Of a stretch of DNA of 64,000 nt, positions 1-10,803 are shown piece after piece. Position 1 is the stretch's first letter. The number at the start of each line of letters is the position of its first letter. The DNA lies in contig JAVTVY010020421.1 in the NCBI GenBank assembly GCA_036873755.1, positions 1-64,000 of the forward strand. Direction: 5' to 3'. A program made the position numbers and the translations under genes. This DNA comes from Hanleya hanleyi (Eukaryota; Mollusca; Polyplacophora; Lepidopleurida; Hanleyidae). The notes below the pieces were generated by a model, which was not told the DNA's origin, did no database searches, and was given only the letters and a program-made list of their open reading frames with translations.

Positions 1-37
1 AAAAATTCTGCTCTTCCGCAACGAGAAGTGGCCGAAA

Positions 38-600
38 ACTATTTTATTACTAATTTATCATGCTGTTTTAGCGGAGGAATTGTCTAAATAAAAAAAATAA
101 AAAAATCTGACCGAAAAATCGACCAAAAAATGTCATTGTGACATCATCAAAGCGGCCATCTTGCCCCGTAGAGCTTCCGGAGATTGACCTGGGATGTCGT
201 TGTGCATACCGCAGGTCATGGTAAGAATAGGCCTCAGCTTCTCAGACAGCTTGTTGTAAGAGGCGACTAACTGAGGTACCCGTGGGTTTCCCGGGTGTGA
301 AAAGAAATAGGACCCCACCTGTGTGGTTCTCGGATGTGAAAAGGAATAGGACCCAACGTCGTGATATGACTGAAATATAGTTGAAAGCGACGTTAAATCA
401 TATTCACTCACTCACTCACTCTTGGAATTTTGTTTTTACATTTTCTAGTAGAGCTTGGCCCAAGGTAAAGGTAAGTAAGGGGTAGCTTGACCCAAGGGTA
501 AAGGTAAGCTAGGGGACTGGTAAGTTTCAGCCCCCTAGCTCAAGGGATAAGAAAAAAACATTAGGGACCTTTTTGGGACCTGTCCTGTCCAGGCCAAATG
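38..600 (+). repeat. dispersed repeat, copy 1, split by a SINE
   Basis: Bases 38-170 and about 425-600 resemble 22,000-22,330: a shared TTTATCATGC stretch, then CTGACCGAAAAATCGAC, then AAGCGGCCATCTTG, then a CAGCTTGG/GAGCTTGG stretch leading to GATAAGAAAAA. The SINE at 171-421 lies between the two halves here and is absent from the second copy, so it inserted later. No coding sequence is visible. Confidence 0.55.
171..421 (+). mobile_element. SINE with (ACTC)n tail
   Basis: The unit ends in GACTGAAATATAGTTGAAAG, CGACGTTAAATCATATTC and an ACTC microsatellite. Inside are two GTGAAAAGRAATAGGACCC repeats. The same tail recurs at 6,590-6,660, 6,718-6,995 (reverse) and 16,904-17,075 (reverse). I associate this tail with gastropod SINEs; the head is not clearly a tRNA. 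Confidence 0.6.
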
Positions 601-926
601 AATGAATTGTTAGGTGAATTGTTAAATGCCAACAATGCCGTTTACCAGATTATACTCCCAAATAGATGCACAATACACCTACAATTGTCCTGAAACTCGA
701 AGCTGGTTCGAGGGTGGTGGAGAGCATTAGCATGAACGACGTTGTGAACTATACAAGACAGTTTACTGTATGGACGGTCATTTATGGATATATATGTTTA
801 ATGTGTACATATTTCTAAGGAATTGCTGTAACAATGCATTTGACAGTTACACAGCCAGACCTTTACCGAGCTCCGACAAATCTTCAATTCCTGGGCGACA
901 TTGGCTTATCACGAATACCTCTTCAT

Positions 927-955
927 TCATTTTAACGGACCATTTTTATCTCCTG
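927..955 (-). CDS. candidate terminal exon of the CAP gene
   Basis: On the minus strand a pyrimidine-rich tract ending in TTCTACTGCAG is followed by CAGGAGATAAAAATGG and a TGA stop nine codons later. Its entry phase fits the single base left over by the exon at 1,890-1,978, giving a short tail after the last CAP cysteine. This rests only on a splice site and phase; the true end could be another exon or lie outside the window. Confidence 0.25.
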
Positions 956-1166
956 CTGCAGTAGAAATAGCAAACTCAAGAAGAAAGGCACAGCTTACTT
1001 CTTTGGCGCTCCCGCGGAGAACCTTTTGAGCTGATGAAGAGCTTATAGCCCTGCTAGCCTTTGTTTGATCAAAGAACCTTTATTCCATGCATGTGGGCGA
1101 GTGTCCATTTGGCATACTGGTATAGTCGACTCGGCCAATAACGTATTTCTCCTCTTGACAGTATAC

Positions 1167-1647
1167 AGGCCTTCAAGTGGCTCACAGTGAAAATATAGGA
1201 GAAAATATAGGAGGAAATTTGCAAAAATATAGGAGAAATATAGGAATTTTCTGAATAAAATATAGGAAAATATAGGAAATAAAGGTGGATAAGACAGGTC
1301 TGTACTACATTGTATGTTCCAAACTTGGTAGTTTTCTGGTGTTGAATCAAATTAGTTTCACTTAATACGGTCATAGTGGTGGTCTTTCAGGTGACCTGTT
1401 CTGTTGTTTGATTCAGCATGGAGAGATTGGAATGTTTTCTCATTTGCCGAGCGAAGCGAGACGAAAATTTTTCTGAAATGTATTTCCGCGTGTCAGTTTG
1501 ACTCATTACAGAGCATTGATGAAAGTTTTCATGAGAAAAAGTCAAAATATAGGAAATATAGGAGGTTTTGAGTAAAATATAGGAAAATATAGGAATGACT
1601 CAAAAATATAGGAAAATATAGGAAATATAGGAGGCACTTGAAGGCCT
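1167..1647 (+). mobile_element. ATATAGG-rich MITE, copy 1
   Basis: A 481-bp element with 13-bp terminal inverted repeats AGGCCTTCAAGTG and CACTTGAAGGCCT. Both ends are filled with AAAATATAGGA iterations, with a unique middle. Copies lie at 4,481-5,048 and 17,167-17,609. It has no coding capacity. Confidence 0.7.
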
Positions 1648-1889
1648 GAGTATAGGAACTCCTGATCAAACAACGAACATCGCACTGAGCAACTCAGATG
1701 ACGGTGGTAGGTCATCAGACCTGTGTATCCTTCCACGGTTAAGCAGTATTAACATAGGCAATTAGGCTTGCACTCTGTAAAGATTAAATAATTAAATTAC
1801 TCGTGCCAAACAGTCGAAAACTGAATCCAGAAAGATTGACAAGAATCAAAACTTGACAAGATTATACGAACAAATATACGTGTGCTTAC

Positions 1890-1978
1890 CACAAAGTTTG
1901 TTGTTGCAGTCGGCAAGGTCTTCAGGACAGTTCGAACAGCTCGGACCTTCCTCATACGGCTTCTCACTGATGGTGGTC
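1890..1978 (-). CDS. CAP-domain protein, exon 6 (C-terminal Cys-rich end)
   Basis: This 89-nt exon has an AG acceptor (1,980-1,979) after CTCCGTCTATTGTATTA and a GTAAGC donor at 1,889-1,884. It encodes ISEKPYEEGPSCSNCPEDL followed by ADCNNKLC, the CAP C-terminal pattern KPY-x-x-G-x-x-C-x-x-C-x(n)-C-x-N-x-L-C. Entry phase (one base) matches the two-base exit of exon 5, and it leaves in phase 1. The acceptor lies only about 20 bp from a transposon end at 2,000, so the branch point must lie within or beyond that insertion. The match to CAP proteins is strong although I could not run a search. Confidence 0.78.
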
Positions 1979-1999
1979 CTTAATACAATAGACGGAGGT

Positions 2000-2749
2000 C
2001 ACCCTACTGAATCGACAAGTATGATTATAGGTGAATGTACCAGTCCATTTGTCATGCGACCATGAACTGTAGGTTGGATCACTTCACATTGAAGCCGCAT
2101 AACAGCTGCAATGTTATAATGAGGCAACATATGATTATATATCAGATATGTCGACAGTCCATGGTAGCTACCATTTGTCTTGGCAACAGTCCATTTGGCG
2201 AATCATTGGATCAGACGATGTGCTCTCTGTGCATCATTCACAAGTGCATGTTGACCTACCATGGACTGTCGATCGGTCCGATGATGATACCATGGACTGT
2301 CGTAATATCAGACAGACAGAGAATAAAAGGAATCGAGAGATGAATGAGTCAGTGATACATGAGGCAGGTAGTTCTCACGTGTTCATTTTGTGCTCATTTC
2401 CTCACACTATAATTCGATGCTAATACCTACCATGGACTGTCTACCAACACCTAAAAACACCTCTCGCCGCAAAAATGTTTTAAAATTTTGTTAACTTGAA
2501 ATAGTAATAACCCTACATTTGGTGACAATATAGTACGATATCTCTCCTTCAAAAAATGACTGGGCCCCAGTAACCATACCTGTCATCGATATGCTGAAAA
2601 TCGTTCATTTTCGGCTGTGGTCACTGTCGTCTGGTCAGACACACGCCCACGCTTGATAACGAAAGCGCCGAAAAACCTACCATTGACTGTGATTTGACAC
2701 GTGACCGGCGGTTTTCACCTATAATCATACTTGTCGATTCAGTAGGGTG
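2000..2749. mobile_element. 750-bp element, 36-bp perfect TIRs, 5-bp TSD
   Basis: The left end starts CACCCTACTGAATCGACAAG and continues TATGATTATAGGTGAA; the right end is its exact reverse complement over 36 bp. GAGGT flanks both sides (1,995-1,999 and 2,750-2,754), a clean 5-bp target duplication. CAC termini with a GC-rich 5-bp duplication are what Transib-type elements leave, but no transposase is present, so the family is a guess. The motif CCATGGACTGTC or its complement recurs inside near 2,153, 2,259, 2,290 and 2,430, with a variant near 2,680. It lies in an intron of the CAP gene. Confidence 0.75.
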
Positions 2750-2754
2750 GAGGT

Positions 2755-4310
2755 CAATCAAAATGTATTAGCAATAATAGGACTAGTCCGATCAAAGTGT
2801 GTGGCATGTTGTTGTTGTGTCGCACAGTCCCTATTATCACGAAATGGAAACTTAACGTGTGATATTACATTTATTGAGACAAAATGATTATTTAATATGA
2901 CGCAATGCCTGCAACTGCATGAGCGAAAATACATATATGAAATTAGTTTTTGTCAGCGCGATTCAAACCACGAATGTCATTATCTGGACGCATGGTTCAT
3001 GAGATACGAGATGTTTTATCTGTGAATATCAGGGAGTGTCCGTCAAATCCGATTGGTCCTTGGGAGCCAAGATCAGGACTATCACATTCATCGAACGAAT
3101 CGATGTTTTGGAATGATCCCTTCATGGATCTCGAATTGTTCCCATCACAAAATGGAAAGTATCACCGATTTTATTTCTTTCGAGTATTTTGGGCCGTTAG
3201 GTAATATCGATAATCTAAGAGAAAACCAAACAACCATGTACCAGAAATGTGAGAAATAAAGTAGATAATTGCCCCACCTTCGGTCTGATCTCGCTTAGTA
3301 TCCCACCATTGTACCCATCGCGTGCTAGCGTGTCTGTTTATTTACAGACAGAACATTTTACTGGCTTGTTTAAACGGAGCAGTCATGTGCCGTAATGCTT
3401 TGGGGAGCTGACACCGTGAAGCAAGTCAATTTGCTCAATTGATGAAATGTGAAGATCCCGGTAAGACGAACGAATGCTAAACGCGCCGATGCTCTGCCGA
3501 CTCAGACATGGTAGAACCTCGGTCCGTCAATACCCACAGTCGTGGGCAACTTGACAAGTCCAGGTAAATCATAAATCCTCCCAGAAGCTTTACCTGGACT
3601 TTTTGGTGATTCGAATGAGTTATTGAGTCGATGCCTCTGTTATACAATCTCGTACATTTCATTGCCCGCGCTTGTTTTGAATTAGCATGTCGGTATCACA
3701 AGCCTGCGGTTTTTGTATTGACTTCCGATGTTGATTTCATCCCGACATCAAAGCACTTTGGCTGGCAATGAAATCCAAACCTGTCACATCTCATACCTCG
3801 CAGCGGATTGGCATAATCAGCTAGCTCAGCGCGTTCACTGATTGGTTTGATTAAGAGGAAACCCCTTGACCTATTTATATCCAGTATTAGTATAGGTAAT
3901 TAACCAAGGCAGTGTATCGATCCTAACTGATCGACCGATACACTGCCTGGCTCGCGAGGATGAGTCGTGGGTCGAACTACTCTTTTTCTCTCAAAAATCA
4001 TCCGATATTTATTTATCACGTCAACTACTATCTTTCCAAAAGGCGAGGGACAAGTATTGAATGACTGCCATTGTGTGAGTGACCGTCTGCATTTATGCAC
4101 ATTCCAAGAATCCAAAATTCCAAGCACATTCAATTCTTGATACTCCCTCGGCATTAACCGCCAGGTCCATCTCCCTTTTCCCGTGAGCTCCCCTTTTTGG
4201 GTTCGGAATAAACCCTTTTTTCGATACAAACCTTTTGAAGGCTTCCAGGGACAATTTACATTTCAACACGATAGATATATAATCGGAATATACGAAGCAG
4301 ACTGGGTACA
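2755..4310. other. intron sequence, no gene seen
   Basis: No exon with good splice sites and no family match was recognised. The one clear structure is a hairpin at 3,906-3,947 with 12-bp perfect arms (GGCAGTGTATCG and CGATACACTGCC). Confidence 0.5.
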
Positions 4311-4480
4311 AAAGTACACTGTAAACGTTTGCTGAGAATTTTGCCGTATACTTTACTGTAAATTAGTGCAGCAATGTTGCCAGTATTACAGTGAAATGTA
4401 CCGGTACCGGTACAGCAAATATTCCGAAATACACTATTTAATGTAATTTTTACGATAATTTATCAATTCGTAATATTTAT

Positions 4481-5048
4481 AGGCCTTCGAGTGTCTCACA
4501 GTGAAAATATAGGAGAAAATTAGTCAAAATATAGGGATTTTCTTATTAAAATATAGGAAATTAAGGTGTGTAAGACAGGTCACTACTACATTGTACATTC
4601 CAAACTTGATAGTTTTCTGGCGTTTAATCAAATTATTTTCACTGAATGTGGTCATAGTGGTGGTGATTGAGGAGACCCTTGTGCTGCTTGGTTCAACAAA
4701 GAGAGATTTAAATGTTGTATTTCGCATATTTACCGAGTGCAGTGAAGCAAACAGTTTTTTTCTCGGATTAATGAATTTCCCAATGCCAATTTGACTCATT
4801 TCAGAGCATTGGTGACAATTTTAACGAGAAAATATTGGAGGTATTGGCCTATATATAGGAAATATATCACGCTCAAAACTAAAGTGTTGAAACTTACTCG
4901 TAAAGTGTTGAAATAACCCTTTAAGTGTGTCCACAGGGACTGCTCTTTAAGTGTTGTCCCTGTGGACACACTTAAAGGGTTATTTCAACACTTTACGAGT
5001 AAGTTTAAACACTTTAGTTTTAAGCGTGTAGGAGTCGCTTGAAGGTCT
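4481..5048 (+). mobile_element. ATATAGG-rich MITE, copy 2, with nested hairpin element
   Basis: A diverged copy of the 1,167-1,647 element (ends AGGCCTTCGAGTG and CGCTTGAAGGTCT), interrupted at 4,867-5,028. A wider pair of weak inverted ends (TACACTG near 4,315 and CAGTGTA near 5,220) may mark a third, outer element. Confidence 0.6.
4867..5028. mobile_element. 162-bp near-perfect palindromic MITE with TA duplication
   Basis: Two arms of about 72 bp pair almost completely (CACGCTCAAAACTAAAGTG against CACTTTAGTTTTAAGCGTG) around a loop near 4,945. TA flanks both ends (4,865-4,866 and 5,029-5,030). Removing the insert restores the ATATAGGAG sequence seen in the other copies of the host repeat, which proves the insertion. 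The TA target suggests Tc1/mariner-type mobilisation. Confidence 0.75.
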
Positions 5049-5229
5049 GTATTTAAATTAGTATATATTTTACAGCTAGGAAAATAATTTTCCATATAAA
5101 CAACTTGCTTTGTGGGTGATAAACTTCATACTACATTGCCTTTGTAGTTTACAGTAAATTACTGACTACTTTGATTCTCTGAAACTACAGTAAATTACTG
5201 TAAAATTTACTACAAGTTTTCAGTGTAGT

Positions 5230-6253
5230 GAACAAACGAGAGAGAAGATGAAGATCTTGCAAATGAAAACCGGATTCTTCTACTTAAGGTTACTGCATCG
5301 GGTCGAAGCTTCAAAATCTCGATTTATTTTGTGGTCTTATACCAGAGTACACAGTCAAACCTACAAGTTGGGGGAATAAGAAATTATGAAAATTAGTGTA
5401 TTGTAGTAAAAACAAACATGACTTTCTAAAACTTAAGCCATTCGTGGTGCAGTAGTGCTGATTGGTTTTTGGCCGTTATCTCTGTTTAGTTTTTCGCCAA
5501 AAATGTGGGTTTTCCCATTCTGATTTCTCTCTTGTTATTTGATGTACAAACATGAACTTTGGACACAATATTCCAATTATGTAGATCTTCAAAACTTTGC
5601 CTCAAATTTGATAAGTTCGGCCCTGTTAATGAATATTTATGATTTAGTGGAGGGGGGTCCAGTTTTTGTAGATTTTTTCGATCTTTCAACTTTGCAAAAC
5701 GATAAAATAGCTTCTAGGCCCTAACTAAAAAAACTGAGGCAACATATTTTTATTCAAATGGTAAAGTTCATTATTTCAAAAAAGCAAGTTTGTTTGATGA
5801 AAACCGAGAGAGTTGGCGTATGCTTTTGAGGACTATAATTTTCTAAATGACATAATTTATCTTTAAATAAATCGATTCTTGTAATCAATTCGAGAAAGTT
5901 ATTTATTTATCTAAATTCTTTGAATCAAGGGCTTTCAGAAAATGTATAGTTTGTATGGATACATAAAAGCACTGCCCCGTAATTAAGCAAAATTGTGATA
6001 CGTAAACGTACGCAACTGGGACCCGATACAGTAACCGTGAGCTGATTTATACGAATACCTTCACTCTAAATTTTGTACAATTCCCAATATTGTCTGAATA
6101 CATTTTATAAGATTGATTTCCATGAGATAAAAAAATTCATGGGACAAAAGTTACAGGTATTGTGGAAATGCATATATATCGACTCAGCTCTTAATGTCAT
6201 GTTTATCCAATGAAACTGCTTTTGTTATTTTGTTGGTAAGTAAGGTTACTCAC
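5230..6253. other. intron sequence, no gene seen
   Basis: AT-rich sequence between two CAP exons. Reading frames are short and unconvincing, and no repeat family was recognised. Confidence 0.5.
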
Positions 6254-6369
6254 GCTGGATCGTAAAAGCACACTGCGAACTCGGTCTTGAGGATGTTCCC
6301 TGTTGACTTCTGTAGGGTCGGACAAGTGTGTCGGCCACATCCGAATCTCCTAGTTTCCGCCAACACCAA
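6254..6369 (-). CDS. CAP-domain protein, exon 5 (GCG core motif)
   Basis: This 116-nt exon follows the acceptor TTGCTATTATTGTAG and ends at a GTGAGT donor. It encodes LAETRRFGCGRHTCPTLQ and ends VCFYDPA. This matches the CAP stretch VVWA-x-T-x-x-x-GCG-x-x-x-C ... V-C-x-Y-x-P-A, the core strand region with two conserved cysteines. It is open from its first base (phase 0) and leaves two bases over, fitting exon 6. Exon 4 leaves one base, so a direct 4-5 join is out of frame. Either a small exon between them was missed or the gene carries a lesion. Confidence 0.78.
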
Positions 6370-6589
6370 CTACAATAATAGCAATACAGCATAATTTTGC
6401 TGTGAAATAAGGATCGAGAAGATGAAAAAGGGCGTAGAGATGAAGTCAGCCCTCGACCATGTCGGCAATGATACGATTTCTGTTGGTTCATACAGTGAGC
6501 ACTCCAATTTGAGTGTCTAGAGCCCTCTTCCCCCACCAATTTGAGATCTGCTCTGTTACAAGTAGGTACCCCCGCCCCTCCCTTCCCTT

Positions 6590-6660
6590 CCCGTCCCCGT
6601 CGTATAGCTGAAAAAAAGTTGAAAGCGACATTAAACCCTATTCACACACTCACTCACTCC
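6590..6660 (+). repeat. SINE tail fragment
   Basis: GTTGAAAGCGACATTAAACC followed by an ACTC microsatellite. It is the 3' tail of the SINE at 171-421, truncated at its 5' side. Confidence 0.6.
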
Positions 6661-6717
6661 AATTTGAGTCTTTAGAGCCATCTTCCCCCACCAATACACC
6701 AAGACTAAAAAGCAGGG

Positions 6718-6995
6718 TGAGTGAGTGAGTATGATTTAACGTCGCTTTCAACACTATTTCAGTCATATCACGACGTTGATTCCTATTCCTTTTCACACCC
6801 GGAAACCACACAGGTAGGGTCCTATTCCTTTTAACACCCGAGACCCCACGAGTAGGGTCCTATTCCTTTTCACACCCGGGATCCACACGGGTGCCCCAGT
6901 TAGTCACCGCTTACTACAAGCTCTCTGAGGATCCGAGACCTATTCTTACCATGACCTGGAGTGTGCACGACACCCCAGGCCGTGTTAGTACACCT
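6718..6995 (-). mobile_element. SINE, reverse copy
   Basis: GAGTGAGTGAGTATGATTTA, then ACGTCGCTTTCAAC, then three GGGTCCTATTCCTTTTMACAC repeats, the reverse complement of the element at 171-421. It carries one more internal iteration than that copy. Confidence 0.6.
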
Positions 6996-7739
6996 GTCTG
7001 GCAAACCGTGTTGGCGTTCAACAAAACAAGCCTTGAAAATTCCCCGCCACAGGGAGAAACATGAATTGCAGGCAAGCACCTAAAAGGTGTGTGGACCCCT
7101 CAGCCTGTTTTTATTAGTCAAGTAGGATCAGGGCTGCATGTAGAACCAATGTAGTTACGGAAAACTTATGGGCGCCCAAAACTCAAATGAAACAAAAAAC
7201 GAAAGTAGTGTTGTTGTTGTTCACTTCGAAAGGATTTCTGAAGAAAATACTCCTAGAAAAAGCTTCTGGGAGCCTCAATATCGATCCGATTGCATAGCTG
7301 GGTATTGAATTTCATGTTAATAAACGTCTGTTTTGTGACTGATCACAGGCTCTTTGCGCCGAAATTCACTAAAAAAAATTGGACCCTCAATAATGAATTA
7401 CGAAAAGGAACTGGGAGTTTGGGATCGGAACCTGCAAAAAATCCCTGGATACAGCCTTGCGGATACAGTTTGTGTGATTTCTGTACCGTATATAATAGAC
7501 TTCGTTTTCACGTGAGTGGTGTGCTGGGATTACAGCATGCAAGAAAGTGTAGCTTTATCAGTGGCAATTTATGCATTGCACAAGTGTGATAACAAGTAAA
7601 CACACTGATTGACACAGGCCCACCCTTATCATTATTGTTGGGGGGGGGGGGGCATAAGCTCCAGGTATGCAAACTGGTTCAAAATTGCGCAGTCATGCTA
7701 AAAATGGGCTCTCCTAATCACTCATTTTAAATAATTTCC

Positions 7740-8012
7740 AAGGTACAGTAACATGCAAAAGTTTTAGGATAAATCATATGATGTATAATAGAATGATTTA
7801 ACAGCAAAATTGAAGAAAAATGTTGTCCTTCATTTAAGGCGACGCAAAATTCAAACTAACAGGGGTTCGATACAGTTATTTCATATTATACATCTGGAAT
7901 AAAGATGGTTTGTGCAAAAGCTTTCGGATAAATCGATGTAGCAAAATTGAAGAATAATCTTGTCCTTCATTTAAGGCGACGCGAAATTCAAACCTAACAG
8001 GGGTTCATTACT
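7740..8012 (+). repeat. two-copy tandem duplication
   Basis: TTGTCCTTCATTTAAGGCGA and AACAGGGGTTC occur twice about 140 bp apart, each after AGCAAAATTGAAGAA. No coding content was recognised. The surrounding 7,000-8,340 is intron with no exon seen. Confidence 0.6.
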
Positions 8013-8342
8013 GCGGGACCCCCCCGCCAGTTATTTCCTCTTGTACTTCTGAAATACAATAATGTCACCAACTTGTTAGTTATTACTATAAAGGAATAAA
8101 TTTTAGGTGATTCGCATGTGTGTGTGAAAAAACAATGTACACTGCATCTCATACATATCACATGAAGCTGAGAAGCTGTGGAAAGGAAAAAGTCCAATAA
8201 CATTTAGTGCTCCAGGGGTGGGGAAATCCTCCCGAGGGTAGTGCATAGGTTGAACAAGTGTAGCATCATGTAAGCTCCCAGATAAATGGGAATTGAGGGG
8301 GTCCATCCAATGATAATCTTGATCTTGAATGGACCAGGCTTT

Positions 8343-8770
8343 CTTGTATCAGGGAACCTTCAAAAGTCACAATGAAACATGCAACCAAGGGTTCCCGATG
8401 GACAGTGCAAAAGCTAAGCCATCAATAAATAATAATACAAAAAATAATTAAAAATCATGAAATCACCATAGCCATCTGAAAATCTAATCATTTCATCAGT
8501 CAACATTCAGGAAGCTCTCATCAAAGTTTGGTCAGGCCCGACTTGACAGATCTGCAGATATTCAGCGGACAAGAACATGTTGATGGGCATAGATAACAGT
8601 GCAAAAGCTGAATCATCAATAAATAATAAAAAAATTAATTAAAAATCATGAAATCATCATAGCCATCTGAAAATCTAATCATTTCATCAGTCAACATTCA
8701 GGGAGCTCTCACCAAAGTTTGGTCAGGCCCAACTTCATAGATCTGCAGATATTCAGCGGACAAGAACATG
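8343..8770 (+). repeat. dispersed repeat with internal 190-bp tandem duplication
   Basis: AGGGAACCTTCAAAAGTCAC to the AAATAATTAAAAATCA stretch matches 58,315-58,420. Bases 8,405-8,585 are repeated with few changes at 8,597-8,768 (CATTTCATCAGTCAACATTC in both). A GACGGACGGACG stretch follows. No reading frame is conserved. Confidence 0.6.
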
Positions 8771-8962
8771 TTGACGGACGGACGCTAGGACGGACGGACG
8801 GGCTGAGGGGTAAAAAGGGACGACGTGTAGCGTTAAATGCCGAACTAATGATTGACTCATTTGATGCAAATGGATGAGCATCGAGGGCGTCTGACGGAGT
8901 AAACGCCTCAACATGGTAAATGTAAAATACCCAGAAATAATAACCTGAAATGCCATACTTAC

Positions 8963-9064
8963 CTGCTTGTATATCACAGTTCCCTGAGGAACATGTGTTA
9001 TCACTGAAGGAATAATGATCCCCGCTTGCATACCACTCATTGAACAAACTGGTCAAGTCCAAGG
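8963..9064 (-). CDS. CAP-domain protein, exon 4
   Basis: This 102-nt exon runs from a TATCTTTGTAG acceptor to an excellent CAG/GTAAGT donor. It encodes SLFNEWYASGDHYSFSDNTC and then SSGNCDIQA. This corresponds to the CAP segment (A)V-x-x-WY-x-E-x-x-x-Y-x-(F/Y)-x-x-x-x-C-x-x-G-x-C. In typical CAP proteins the next residues are GHYTQ, with one of the two cavity histidines; here DIQ follows the cysteine, so that histidine appears lost. Entry needs one base from the exon before, and both the ShKT exon and exon 2 supply exactly one. Confidence 0.8.
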
Positions 9065-9256
9065 CTACAAAGATATACCAAACAGACAATCTGAGGAATT
9101 AAGAACAAGGCTAGCAATGTGTCACTTTGCAGAGTCCAGTTCCCAACTTAAAGGAGAACTTACTTTATTTTATATAGGTTCCTATTACAATGGTTAGATT
9201 CCTAAAGAAATATAACCAACTATTTTACTGTCGTTGAGGGCGATAACCCATTAGAT

Positions 9257-10803
9257 TTATTACAATTTGTCAATGTTCGGCTTTGAGGTTGACGTGGGCG
9301 CCGCCATGTTGCCTGTAGGATGACGTGACTGATGAAGTCAGTACTAGTTTTTCAACTGAGAATTTCCGATTCAATTTGGACAAATTTGAAGCTGGACGGT
9401 AAAATGAAAGAGCATTCTCTGCAATTGTGCAGTGATTTGAGTTGAACGACGATGCTTTTTAATTCGTAAACATTTTAATGATTACACTTGAATTACTAAA
9501 ATCAACTGGAAGGTCAGTGAATTTACTGGGTTCCTTCTCGTGTGAATTATCGGCATGACCAAAACCATTAACCTTGAATCTCCATGACGCTGTGACGTTT
9601 TAAAATGAGTATACACTCACTTCCGCTCATCTAAAAACGCCACGCATTGGTGCAATGTGGATGCCGTGACGAGTAACAAAGTATTCAATATTTCATTCAT
9701 TTCGCATTCTTTCAACATAACTTTTATGTAATAAGTCTTGGAATACAATTGCTCATAAACTTGAAAATATAAGGTAAGTATACTGCTTTAATTTTTAAGC
9801 AATGACAGTAATGGTGTTATATCTTCTGTTCAAAGTGTCATATTTGAGCTATGTAGAAAATCATGATGAAATGTACATAAAAAAGCTAAAAACAGACGAA
9901 TGGTCTTTGGACAGACAGTAAGCGTTCACACAAAATAAAACTTAAATAGTTCTTTTGTGCGTAAGACAACTAGTACATATGCAGAAAATCTCTTTTGGCG
10001 TGGCGTAAACGTACGTAAAAGCGGAGACAGTGAGGGGGAATTGGGTTAGGGTGTAACCTTTGACTTTAGATTTTGCCTTGGACCTTAAAGTTGACTGTGA
10101 CATCGTCAGTAGTAGATCAACCGCAGATGTGGTTTGATCAAGGATCAAGAGTCAAATCAAGTGACGAAATCACGGTCCATTATTTTTGAGTGTGACTATA
10201 ATTATTAGGACTCGTATTCCAAATGTTATTTCAAAAACGGTATGTTGATAGAAAGCGAAATAGAAGAAATACTGAAATTTGTGTTGCTCGTCACGGCGTG
10301 CACTGACATTGAGTGACATTTTTAGATGAACGAGAGTGAATACTCATCTAAAAACGTTATAACGCCATCATCGCCATGGAAATTCAAGGTTGATCGTATT
10401 AATCGTGCCGGTAAGTCACGCGAGAAGAAAACAGTCAATCTGTTAACGTTTTAGTCGATTTTAGTAGTTCAAGGGTAATCTTGAAAATGTTTACGAATCA
10501 CAGTACACATGACGAGGACGCTGCTCAATTTCACTTGGGCAATTCTCAGCTGAAAAAATTGCAAATTCAGTTGGAGCATATAATCTAAAACACTTTCAAT
10601 TGAGAAATTATCCCCGTGGTCTGCCGCGACAGTTTTGTCCTCGATTTGAAACTCGAACCCAGAGTAGTTCAAATGTCCGTAGTTGGAAAGTTCCTAGATC
10701 AAGCGTTAGCAGTGACGTTGTCCTGTTCTGGCGTCATCAGTCCCGGCTTCCCACGGGCAACATGGCGACGGACACGTCGACTTCACAAATTGTAATGAAA
10801 TAA
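9257..10803. mobile_element. long inverted-repeat (foldback) element
   Basis: Left arm blocks recur inverted in the right arm: ATTACAATTTGT, GCCATGTTGCC, ACATTTTAATGATTACAC/GTAATCTTGAAAATGT, CTCATCTAAAAACG and CCGTGACGAG. The arms are diverged and extend roughly 450 bp each around a unique middle. No transposase frame is present. Boundaries are approximate and the target duplication is not clear. Confidence 0.55.

Noticed and set aside
7290..7589. 99-codon plus-strand frame in a CAP intron
   Set aside because: No ATG-led domain, no splice sites, ordinary intron composition.
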